Origin: B1-G15 sp964346135
Lineage (GTDB): Archaea > Thermoproteota > Bathyarchaeia > Bathyarchaeales > Bathyarchaeaceae
DNA length: 12,595 bases
Direction of reading: 5' to 3'
Assembly (NCBI GenBank): GCA_964346135.1
Contig: CAYFTS010000083.1
Coordinates: 1 to 12,595 of the forward strand
Shown one piece after another: positions 5,690 to 12,105 of the stretch. Below the pieces are notes generated by a model. That model saw nothing but the letters and a program-made list of their open reading frames with translations, had not been told where the DNA came from and ran no database searches. The first letter of the stretch is position 1, and each line of letters opens with the position of its first letter. The translations under genes were made by a program, and so were the position numbers.

Positions 5690-5968
5690 ATGGCAAAAGT
5701 ATTAATTTCACTTAAAATACTTCCATCCGACGTTACCACAGACCTCAACATGTTAAAAAAGAAAATAGAAAAAGAACTGCCAAAATACGCTTCAATCTAT
5801 AAATTTAATGAAGAACCTATAGCTTTTGGTCTCACTGCACTAATCGCCCACATTGTTATTCCTGAAGAAAAACCTGGCGGCTTAGATAAGGTGGAGCAAC
5901 AATTACAAAAAATTGACGAAATCAGCCAGATGGAAACGTTGATGGTTCGAAGAGTTCAATTCATTTAA
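5690..5968 (+). CDS. ef1b: Translation elongation factor aEF-1beta
   Basis: Guanine-nucleotide exchange factor that recharges aEF-1alpha (the archaeal EF-Tu equivalent) with GTP after each delivery of aminoacyl-tRNA. At 92 residues it is full length for the archaeal single-domain form. The visible pattern is the first strand KVLISLKILPSD (3-14), a helix TDLNMLKKKIEKELPKYA (17-34), FNEEPIAFGLTALIAHIVIPEE (39-60), which includes the conserved EPIAFGL, a second helix LDKVEQQLQKI (65-75), and the final strand METLMVRRVQFI. AGAGGA at 5675-5680 gives a ribosome-binding site 9 nt before the ATG. It is second in the operon with the zinc-ribbon gene; the downstream cdc48 gene has its own promoter starting at the aEF-1beta stop codon. 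Confidence 0.95.
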   Translation: MAKVLISLKILPSDVTTDLNMLKKKIEKELPKYASIYKFNEEPIAFGLTALIAHIVIPEEKPGGLDKVEQQLQKIDEISQMETLMVRRVQFI

Positions 5969-5978
5969 AGTTTATATA
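5966..5978 (+). promoter_or_regulatory. Strong BRE/TATA promoter of cdc48
   Basis: TAAAGTTTATATA overlaps the aEF-1beta stop codon (TAA 5966-5968): a purine-rich BRE-like half followed by the near-consensus TTTATATA. Initiation is expected near 6000-6003, leaving a leader of about 35 nt with GAGGAAGG before the GTG start. It is the best promoter match in the window. Confidence 0.65.
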
Positions 5979-6035
5979 GGAAATTGATTCTTTCGAGAGT
6001 AGGACTTTCAAAACTTACATGAGGAAGGTTGAGAC

Positions 6036-8207
6036 GTGAGCGAAGTTCAACTGAAAGTTGGAGACGCCCGGCAACGCGATGTAGGCAGAGGAATCGCTAG
6101 AATCGACCAGAAAACCATGCAAAAATTAGGTATCTCAGCGGGAGACGTCATCGAAATCGTGGGAAAAAGAACCACATCGGCAATAGCTTGGCCAGCCTAC
6201 TCCGAGGATCAAGGCCGAACACTCCTACGAATCGACGGTTTCACCCGAAAAAACGCAGGTGTAGCCATAAACGAATATGTGATGGTTCGCCGAGGAAACG
6301 TAAAGAACGCGATAAGCATTGCCCTATCTCCCGTCGGCATGAGACTAAACGTGGACGAAGACTTCACCAATTTCGTCAAAACCAGACTCATGGAAAGAAC
6401 ATTTGTAGAAGGAGACGTCACCCTTGTAATGATGCTGGGTCAAGCCATACCTTTCACAGTAACCAAAGCCCGCCCACACGGAATTATAAGGATGACATAT
6501 GAAACAAACCTCCAAATTCTAACTGAACCTACACCAGAAGCTAAAGGCGTGCCACGCACCACCTACGAAGACATAGGAGGACTCCATGAAGAAATTCAAA
6601 GAATACGAGAAATGGTGGAACTCCCACTACGACACCCCGAACTCTTCCAGAGACTAGGAATAGAACCGCCAAAAGGAGTGCTCCTACATGGACCGCCAGG
6701 ATGCGGAAAAACACTGCTAGCAAGAGCTGTGGCAAACGAGTCGGAAGCCAACTTCTTCTCCATAAACGGACCAGAAATCATGAGCAAGTTTTACGGTGAA
6801 TCAGAGGCCCGTCTCCGCGAGATGTTTCAGCAAGCTCAGAAAAACTCGCCTAGCATAATTTTCATCGACGAGCTGGATGCCATCGCGCCAAAACGGGAGG
6901 AAGTTACTGGTGAAGTGGAGAGGAGAGTGGTCGCCCAGCCTCTCGCGTTGATGGACGGATTAGGTGGGAGAGGAAACCTCATCGTTATCGGCGCAACCAA
7001 TAGACCGAGCGCTCTAGATCCAGCTCTCCGAAGACCTGGAAGGTTCGATCGAGAAATAGAGATTGGAGTTCCAGACAGGGATGCGCGATATGAAATACTG
7101 CAAATTCACACAAGGGGAATGCCGCTGACTGAGGGTGTTGATCTGAAAAAACTTGCTGCGATGACACATGGCTACACTGGAGCAGATTTAGCGGCATTGT
7201 GCCGTGAAACAGCCATGAAAGCTCTACGTCGATACCTGCCAGAAATAAACCTCGAAGAGGAGCGAATCCCACCCACCGTACTGGAAAGAATGGAGATTCG
7301 AATGGAAGACTTCGCAAACGCATACAAGGAAATCACACCGACCGCCATGAGAGAAGTATACATAGAAGTGCCTACGGTTCACTGGGACGAAGTAGGCGGT
7401 TTGGAGGATGTGAAAGAGGAGCTTAGAGAGTCCGTGGAATGGCCATTAAAAAACCCGGAGGTTTTCTCGAGAATGGGAATACAGCCCCCAAAAGGTATTC
7501 TACTTTTCGGGCCACCGGGATGTGGAAAAACACTGCTGGCAAGGGCTGTTGCCACTGAAAGCGAAGCAAACTTCATTACCATAAAGGGTCCAGAAGTGTT
7601 TTCCAAATGGGTTGGAGAGTCAGAAAAGGCTATTCGAGAGGTTTTTAGGAAGGGAAGAATGGCAGCTCCAGCAGTGATTTTCTTCGACGAGATTGACTCA
7701 ATAGTACCTAGAAGAGGAATGGGCTACGGCGACAGCGGTGTATCAGAGCGTGTCATCAGTCAGCTTCTCACGGAAATGGATGGAATCCTCGCCCTAGAGG
7801 ACATGGTGGTTATCGCTGCCACAAACAGACCGGACATTGTAGACCCCGCGATTCTTCGACCAGGAAGATTTGACCGACTAATTTATGTTCCAGAACCACA
7901 GCAGAAGGCTAGGCTAGAAATCTTAAAGCTCTACACGAAAGGAATGCCATTGGCAAAAGATGTGGACTTACCTCGTTTAGCTGAAATGACAAAGAGTTAT
8001 TCTGGAGCGGATATCGAGGCTCTTTGTAGAGAAGCAGCTTTGAAAGCTTTACGTAAGGATTTCAAATCTAAACAAGTCACTTTCGCCGACTTCCAAGAGG
8101 CAATGGAAAAAATTGGCCCAAGTGTATCGCCGGATATGGATACTTGGTATAAAAGCTTCCTTAAACAGATTAGGCGAGTACAGAAACCTACTACGCCTGT
8201 CGCATAG
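6036..8207 (+). CDS. cdc48: CDC48/VAT-type AAA+ ATPase
   Basis: A 723-residue double-ring unfoldase (VCP/p97, VAT) that extracts and unfolds proteins, often for the proteasome. The N-terminal double-psi barrel and second N subdomain occupy about 1-165. D1 has Walker A GPPGCGKT (219-226), pore loop KFYG (251-254), Walker B IIFIDE (274-279), sensor-1 Asn322 and the arginine-finger segment RRPGRFDR (332-339). D2 has GPPGCGKT (492-499), pore loop KWVG (524-527), Walker B VIFFDE (547-552) and ILRPGRFDR (606-614). All catalytic elements are intact. Odd points are Pro302 in VVAQPLALMDGL, where family members usually have Leu, and Cys in both P-loops. The tail ends PVA, so no C-terminal HbYX proteasome-docking motif is visible. 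The start is GTG 6036, preceded by GAGGAAGG. It has its own promoter, and a winged-helix gene follows after 19 nt. Confidence 0.97.
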   Translation: MSEVQLKVGDARQRDVGRGIARIDQKTMQKLGISAGDVIEIVGKRTTSAIAWPAYSEDQGRTLLRIDGFTRKNAGVAINEYVMVRRGNVKNAISIALSPVGMRLNVDEDFTNFVKTRLMERTFVEGDVTLVMMLGQAIPFTVTKARPHGIIRMTYETNLQILTEPTPEAKGVPRTTYEDIGGLHEEIQRIREMVELPLRHPELFQRLGIEPPKGVLLHGPPGCGKTLLARAVANESEANFFSINGPEIMSKFYGESEARLREMFQQAQKNSPSIIFIDELDAIAPKREEVTGEVERRVVAQPLALMDGLGGRGNLIVIGATNRPSALDPALRRPGRFDREIEIGVPDRDARYEILQIHTRGMPLTEGVDLKKLAAMTHGYTGADLAALCRETAMKALRRYLPEINLEEERIPPTVLERMEIRMEDFANAYKEITPTAMREVYIEVPTVHWDEVGGLEDVKEELRESVEWPLKNPEVFSRMGIQPPKGILLFGPPGCGKTLLARAVATESEANFITIKGPEVFSKWVGESEKAIREVFRKGRMAAPAVIFFDEIDSIVPRRGMGYGDSGVSERVISQLLTEMDGILALEDMVVIAATNRPDIVDPAILRPGRFDRLIYVPEPQQKARLEILKLYTKGMPLAKDVDLPRLAEMTKSYSGADIEALCREAALKALRKDFKSKQVTFADFQEAMEKIGPSVSPDMDTWYKSFLKQIRRVQKPTTPVA

Positions 8208-8226
8208 TAATTAGAGGATTGAAGAG

Positions 8227-8469
8227 ATGCCTATGAAAACATGGAAACCCCATCCACTTTACGTAACCATAGTGGAAATCTTGAAGAAGAAAGGCCCTCT
8301 GACGGACACAGAACTTTGCGACCTATTGAAGGAAAGCCACGGAGAATTGGCGTTTGGAGTTGTAAACAAAACGTTGATGAACATGGAAATTGAGGGCAAG
8401 ATTTACGTTTCAACATTCGCTAGAAAAAAAAGAAGAATTGAATTGGTAGAGAAGAAAGCCGAGGCGTAG
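8227..8469 (+). CDS. Winged-helix DNA-binding-type protein
   Basis: An 80-residue protein consisting of one winged helix-turn-helix. Helix 1 is about 9-21 (HPLYVTIVEILKK), helix 2 about 25-33 (LTDTELCDLLKES), the recognition helix about 39-55 (AFGVVNKTLMNMEIEG), and a wing with a basic hairpin about 57-74 (KIYVSTFARKKRRIEL). The length leaves no room for a sensor domain, so it would act as a minimal repressor, an adaptor or a general DNA-binding protein. AGAGGA (8213-8218) lies 8 nt before ATG 8227; ATG 8233 is a weaker alternative. It starts 19 nt after cdc48 and is probably co-transcribed, hinting at autoregulation of cdc48 or a shared proteostasis role. It faces the glycosyltransferase gene end to end with a gap of 16 nt. 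Confidence 0.8.
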   Translation: MPMKTWKPHPLYVTIVEILKKKGPLTDTELCDLLKESHGELAFGVVNKTLMNMEIEGKIYVSTFARKKRRIELVEKKAEA

Positions 8470-8485
8470 AGACCCCGTAGTTTAC

Positions 8486-9625
8486 TTAAAATTGCAGAGC
8501 ATTCTCAATAGCTGTGACAGCGCTGTCTGAACCCTTAAATCTGTTTGAATATTCGCTTAGTCTCTCAACGTTTTTCTTATAAAACTCTATTTTTTCCTCA
8601 ATTTCTTTGATGGCTGATTTTAGTTGCCTCTTGTTTTCAACGTAAATGGAACATTTAAGTTCGTCCAGTTTTCTAGCGTTTCCCATCTGCTCAGGTTGAG
8701 TTGGTATGCATATGCTGGGTTTCCTATGTTTTATCACTTCAAAACAAGTTCCATGACCACCGCTGAAGACGACTATCCTTGCGTTTTTCATGTATTCTTT
8801 TCGCTGATCTTTGTTTAGCCAGCCGTGAATTTCGCAGTTGCCTAATCTTTTTCTGCTCTTGTTGCCGGGTTCTCCTAAGCTTACTATGCTTTTTGATTCT
8901 AGAGAAGATAGGAGGGGAATTATTGTTCTGGCTAGCTTGGCTTTTGTACCAGTTGGTCCGCTTATGGGTGCAAATATGTGTTTTTCTGAACCTTCTTCGT
9001 ATTTCGTGTCAGAAAAAGTGCCAACGAACTCAACTTTTTCTCTGATTCCAAGTTCATCTAAGTTTCCTAAATTGTATTCGCATATGGTATACTTGGGGGT
9101 ATCTGGAACTATTATTTTGACGCATTTTTTAACATATCTTTCTGTGAATCTTTCTCCTGGAGTGAGTAGAGCGGGGAAGCGGTAAGTCGGTCGTATAATA
9201 TTGGTAATGTAAATCGAAGGAATTTTCCACTTTTTCCCCAGCCTCAATGAAACAATATCTCCGTCAGAAATGATCAAATCTGGTCTGATTTTCGGAACAT
9301 GCTTTCTCACGTCGTAGTAGCGACGAACTGTCTCCGTTGAATTGGATGCTTTTAGTTTAAGTGTTCTATGTTTATAATCATACCAAGGTAGAGGAAGCAA
9401 GATATTTAGAAGTGAAATGGAGGGCATTATCCCGCGTGGGCTTTCATACCAGCTTATTGGAGTGCAGGGATAAACGTTTTCAAATTCCTTTTTTAATAGC
9501 TTATACGCAACTCCTCCGGAGACGAAGTATAGTTCATAACCTTTTCTTTGCAGTTTTTTTCCAAGTGGTATGAGTCTGTTTACGTGTCCCAGACCTAGTT
9601 CAGCGCAGGTGAGGAGGAGTCGCAT
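8486..9625 (-). CDS. GT-B fold glycosyltransferase, MJ1255/MurG-like
   Basis: A 379-residue enzyme of the GT-B superfamily (family 28-like, resembling the archaeal MJ1255 group). It would transfer a sugar from a nucleotide donor to a lipid or glycan acceptor at the inner membrane face. The N-terminal Rossmann half begins MRLLLTCAELGLGHVNRLIPLG (1-22), with the glycine-rich GLGH loop of this family. It continues through DLIISDG (116-122). The C-terminal donor-binding half contains SIVSLGEPG (246-254), NARIVVFSGGHGTCFEVIKH (281-300) and PTQPEQMGNARKL (308-320), the last two matching the donor-site loop and the helix that grips the nucleotide sugar in MurG relatives. The end (333-362) is Lys/Glu-rich and probably helical. 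ATG 9625 has no Shine-Dalgarno; a TATA-like box 29 nt upstream suggests a nearly leaderless mRNA. Donor and acceptor are unknown. Confidence 0.8.
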   Translation of the reverse strand: MRLLLTCAELGLGHVNRLIPLGKKLQRKGYELYFVSGGVAYKLLKKEFENVYPCTPISWYESPRGIMPSISLLNILLPLPWYDYKHRTLKLKASNSTETVRRYYDVRKHVPKIRPDLIISDGDIVSLRLGKKWKIPSIYITNIIRPTYRFPALLTPGERFTERYVKKCVKIIVPDTPKYTICEYNLGNLDELGIREKVEFVGTFSDTKYEEGSEKHIFAPISGPTGTKAKLARTIIPLLSSLESKSIVSLGEPGNKSRKRLGNCEIHGWLNKDQRKEYMKNARIVVFSGGHGTCFEVIKHRKPSICIPTQPEQMGNARKLDELKCSIYVENKRQLKSAIKEIEEKIEFYKKNVERLSEYSNRFKGSDSAVTAIENALQF

Positions 9626-9649
9626 GAGTGGTAAGAAAGATGGGTCAAG

Positions 9650-9657
9650 TTTATTTT
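9650..9657 (-). promoter_or_regulatory. TATA-like box of the glycosyltransferase gene
   Basis: AAAATAAA on the minus strand is centred about 29 nt before the ATG at 9625. Transcription would begin within a few bases of the ATG, which agrees with the absence of a ribosome-binding site. Confidence 0.4.
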
Positions 9658-9822
9658 AGTTGTGCCGCACTTTCGTGTTTCTGAAAGATGTAATGCTTCT
9701 CCCTTAATTTAGAATCCAGCACGCTCCACAGAAGTCCAATCGTTTGTTAAATGTAATTAACGGCAAATCTTTAATAACGGAAGTCAGAGGTTTTCCTTTG
9801 GAGGCGTGTCACTGTCCTAGCC

Positions 9823-9830
9823 CTATATGA
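9823..9830 (+). promoter_or_regulatory. TATA-like box of the membrane-protein pair
   Basis: CTATATGA, about 60 nt before the GTG at 9888. The purine-rich segment 9838-9875 follows it. The rest of the 9626-9887 gap holds only small inverted repeats (for instance GTTAA/TTAAC near 9747-9762) and no reading frame I would support. Confidence 0.35.
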
Positions 9831-9887
9831 AAGGCAGAAAGAGAACGAAAGGAGAAAAAAATAATAAAACAAAAAGTCCATACAAGG

Positions 9888-10475
9888 GTGAGGAAGATAG
9901 TTTCGGGTGCTACGATCGTAGGCGTCATACTTATCTTTTCCAGCACATGCTTTCCATGGTTTTACTTCACTGGCGTTGCTGAGTATTTTTGGGGATCCGC
10001 TGAGGTTTCAGGTCAAGTATCGGCGATAGGAATAGGCAGACTTGATAGATCAAGTGCCGAAGTCACCATGTGGTCAACATCGACCCATTGGAGTTCTGCT
10101 GAAAGCGACTTCTGGTACGGATACCTAAGTCTTGCGGGACTAATTCTAGTCGCGATATCTGTTATGGTCTTTATGAAGACGTACAAAACAAACATTTCGA
10201 CGTTGTTAGCCCTGATAGGAGGTCCGATGGCTGTTTTAGCAGGTGTAACAGCAACAACATACTACAAACCAGCCTTATTCATCATTAGCGGTCCAATCTA
10301 CATAAGTGAATACCTGTCAACTCAAGATGCTTGGCTCTATGCGAAACAAGCTACAGTAATCTCCGGTCTAGGCCCATGGATTTCCATCATAGGCGGTCTC
10401 ATACCCATCATAAGCATGATTTCAGCACTCCTCTACAAAATTAGGATGGAGGTAATGGAGTATGGAAGGTGTTAA
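9888..10475 (+). CDS. Unrecognised integral membrane protein (195 aa)
   Basis: I do not recognise a family. The sequence predicts a hydrophobic N-terminal helix (about 7-27, also able to act as a signal anchor), a polar loop of about 50 residues, and membrane helices at about 77-97, 104-124 and 156-183. The loop (28-76) is rich in Ser, Trp and Tyr and contains SAE three times (37-39, 56-58, 70-72). It probably faces outward, since the basic segment KTYKT (97-101) follows helix 2 and a short positively charged tail (KIRMEVMEYGRC) ends the protein. GTG 9888 is the first usable start after an in-frame TGA at 9828, but no good Shine-Dalgarno precedes it. A second small membrane protein follows after 57 nt, so the two may form a complex. 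Confidence 0.65.
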   Translation: MRKIVSGATIVGVILIFSSTCFPWFYFTGVAEYFWGSAEVSGQVSAIGIGRLDRSSAEVTMWSTSTHWSSAESDFWYGYLSLAGLILVAISVMVFMKTYKTNISTLLALIGGPMAVLAGVTATTYYKPALFIISGPIYISEYLSTQDAWLYAKQATVISGLGPWISIIGGLIPIISMISALLYKIRMEVMEYGRC

Positions 10476-10532
10476 TCGCACCTATAATCTCCACCTTAAA
10501 CAAAAACCAAATAGCAAAAGGAGAGTGAAAAA

Positions 10533-10784
10533 ATGAAATGGCAATGGTTCAATAAGGATAGGCTTGGTGTTGGGTTCACTCTTGGAATCTTATCTATATT
10601 ACTGGGCCTCTATGGGATTGTAGAATATGTGAATGCAGCTGGACAGCGTGGAGCAGAGATTATGCTGTTCACTGGGTCTATCTTGATAATTGGGGAAATC
10701 ATTAATAACGTGGTCGTCGCAATCTATTGGCTTCGGAGAAGACTGGGGAGACGCGAAACTGGACGTGTCGATACGCGAGATTGA
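10533..10784 (+). CDS. Small two-helix membrane protein (83 aa)
   Basis: An 83-residue protein with two predicted membrane helices (about 11-31 and 42-66), a short connecting loop (VNAAGQRG) and an arginine-rich tail (WLRRRLGRRETGRVDTRD), which should lie in the cytoplasm. It begins MKWQWFNKDR with basic and aromatic residues at the interface. GGAG at 10520-10523 lies 9 nt before the ATG, a convincing ribosome-binding site. It is on the same strand as the 195-residue membrane protein 57 nt upstream and probably shares its transcript. No family is recognised. Its stop codon (10782-10784) lies at the base of a 9-bp stem that begins a compact set of complementary segments in the 3' untranslated region. 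Confidence 0.65.
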   Translation: MKWQWFNKDRLGVGFTLGILSILLGLYGIVEYVNAAGQRGAEIMLFTGSILIIGEIINNVVVAIYWLRRRLGRRETGRVDTRD

Positions 10785-10850
10785 TGTAGGCATAATTAAT
10801 AGTTCTTAATCGGTTGGACCACAAGCCAACCAGCCTACATCGCCTTGTGG
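10782..10850 (+). other. Candidate structured RNA with pseudoknot potential
   Basis: Three perfect complementarities interlock within 69 nt. P1 is GATGTAGGC (10783-10791) with GCCTACATC (10833-10841). P2 is GGTTGG (10812-10817) with CCAACC (10826-10831), nested in P1. P3 pairs CCACAAG in the P2 loop (10819-10825) with CTTGTGG (10844-10850) downstream of P1. P2 plus P3 has the geometry of an H-type pseudoknot: a 1-nt first loop, 6- and 7-bp stems, no junction base. P1 may coexist with P3 or alternate with it. The element overlaps the stop of the small membrane gene, so it could be a 3' UTR element, a riboswitch-like switch or a small RNA. Equivalent structure on the minus strand cannot be excluded. 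Confidence 0.45.
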
Positions 10851-10916
10851 GACGTGATTTGTTAAAACTGCGCGTCCTGTGAAATGCCGTCAACTAACAC
10901 GAAAAATTCTTGTGTT
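10849..10916 (+). other. Two further weak hairpins after the candidate RNA
   Basis: GGACG (10850-10854) can pair with CGTCC (10873-10877), extended by a G-U pair. AACAC-GAA (10896-10903) can pair with TTC-TT-GTGTT (10907-10916) with a 2-nt bulge, followed by pyrimidine-rich CTCT and, after a gap, TTCTTTTATT. The first overlaps the P3 strand at 10849-10850 and would compete with it. The second could be part of a transcription end signal. No gene is seen between 10785 and the FEN-1 start. Confidence 0.3.
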
Positions 10917-11005
10917 CTCTAACAGTTCTTTTATTGTGCATACATGTCAGCAGCTGGGTTTTCCTAGTAGAATAAAGAATGCTATGCCGATGACTGAAAT
11001 TACCA

Positions 11006-11016
11006 CAATAAAATTC
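11006..11016 (+). promoter_or_regulatory. TATA-like box of the FEN-1 gene
   Basis: CAATAAAATTC, about 50 nt before the TTG start at 11062 and about 41 before the alternative GTG at 11053. Initiation would fall near 11036. CTTATAGTTTAG at 11036-11047 is a poorer alternative because it lies too close to the start. Confidence 0.35.
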
Positions 11017-11061
11017 AAAAGAAGAACACGCACGTCTTATAGTTTAGAGTGAGTGACGCTT

Positions 11062-12105
11062 TTGGGCGTAAATCTGCGTAATCTGGTTCCGAAAACCACT
11101 GTTAAACTAAACAGCTTAAGCGGCAAGTCTATTGCCATAGATGCTTACAACGCGTTATATCAGTTTCTCGCCATCATCCGCCAACCAGACGGAACCCCGC
11201 TTAAAGACCACACTGGAAGCATCACTAGCCACCTAAGCGGGTTATTGTATCGAACTGGCAATTTAGTGGGTATGGGAATTAAACCCATTTACGTTTTTGA
11301 TGGAGTGCCGCCAGCCCTTAAAGAGGTAGAAATCAAACGTCGCATGCGAGTTAAAGAAGAGGCTACAATCCAATATGAAAAGGCATTAGCGGAAGGAAAG
11401 ATTGAAAAAGCCAGAACTTATGCCCAAGCTACTAGCCGCCTCAAAGACTACATGGCAGACGACAGTAAACGACTCCTTAACCTCATGGGCGTTCCATGGA
11501 TACAGGCGCCTTCAGAAGGAGAAGCACAAGCAGCCTACTTAGTGAAACAGAGAGACGCCAACTATTGCGCCAGCCAAGACTACGACAGCCTCCTCTTCGG
11601 AGCCCCACATCTCCTCCGCAACGTCACCATTTCGGGACGAAGAAAGCTTCCAAGAAAAAATGTCTACATTGAGGTGCAGCCTGAAACTGTGGAACTGAAC
11701 ATGGTTCTCAAGGAACTGAACATCACATATGAACAGTTGATAGACGTTGGCATCCTCGTCGGCACAGACTTTAACCCTGACGGGGTAAAAGGAGTAGGTC
11801 CAAAAACAGCGCTTAAGCTAATACAACAACATGGAACCATTGAAAACGTGATGCCGAAGCTGAAAGAGGCAGAGTTTCCTGTTGAACCTAAACGAATACG
11901 AGAAATTTTCCTCCACCCTAAAGTTACTGACAACTACAAGCTTGCATGGAAGGCTCCTGATGTTGAAGGGGTCATAGATTTTCTGTGTCGCGAAAGAGAC
12001 TTCTCCGAAGAACGTGTACGAAAAGCCCTCACAAAGATGACGGAGGGAATGAAAGAAATCAAAGGAAAAGTAACTCTTGAAACGTGGTTTGAACGTTCAA
12101 CCTAG
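11062..12105 (+). CDS. fen: Flap endonuclease FEN-1
   Basis: Structure-specific 5' nuclease that removes RNA-primer flaps during Okazaki-fragment maturation and in long-patch repair. From TTG 11062 (347 residues) it begins MGVNLRNLVPKTTVKL, matching archaeal FEN-1 proteins, whose Gly2 sits at the active site. A GTG at 11053 would add three residues (MTL) and spoil this, so TTG is preferred. Metal ligands visible in that numbering are Asp27 (IAIDAYNA), Asp80 (VFDGVPP), Glu152 and Glu154 (PSEGEAQAAY), Asp173 and Asp175 (SQDYDSLLFG) and Asp236 (GTDFNPDGVKGVGP, with the helix-two-turn-helix after it). The ending KVTLETWFERST is a PIP box for PCNA with Lys in place of the usual Gln. Its TAG stop shares the CTAG with the stop of the opposite methyltransferase gene. 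Confidence 0.97.
   Translation: MGVNLRNLVPKTTVKLNSLSGKSIAIDAYNALYQFLAIIRQPDGTPLKDHTGSITSHLSGLLYRTGNLVGMGIKPIYVFDGVPPALKEVEIKRRMRVKEEATIQYEKALAEGKIEKARTYAQATSRLKDYMADDSKRLLNLMGVPWIQAPSEGEAQAAYLVKQRDANYCASQDYDSLLFGAPHLLRNVTISGRRKLPRKNVYIEVQPETVELNMVLKELNITYEQLIDVGILVGTDFNPDGVKGVGPKTALKLIQQHGTIENVMPKLKEAEFPVEPKRIREIFLHPKVTDNYKLAWKAPDVEGVIDFLCRERDFSEERVRKALTKMTEGMKEIKGKVTLETWFERST

Noticed and set aside
6985..7323. A 112-codon open frame on the minus strand
   Set aside because: It lies wholly within cdc48 coding sequence, between D1 and D2 motifs, and shows no protein signature.
10783..10841. Possible tRNA or tRNA-like gene, because a 9-bp closing stem sits directly beside a hairpin like a T arm
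   Set aside because: Only about 60 nt, no T-loop consensus, no D arm or anticodon arm, and the inner loop is better explained by pairing with 10844-10850.
10782..10841. Stem at a UGA stop codon, considered as a SECIS or readthrough element
   Set aside because: No SECIS-type internal loop is visible, and the frame after the stop gives no recognisable protein extension.
10988..11000. GATGA and CTGA close together, resembling C/D-box sRNA boxes
   Set aside because: The boxes abut with no guide between them and no second pair is found at the right distance.
10984..11052. A 22-codon frame ending immediately before the GTG at 11053, as a leader peptide for FEN-1
   Set aside because: No ribosome-binding site, the likely TATA box lies inside it, and the true FEN-1 start seems to be 11062.
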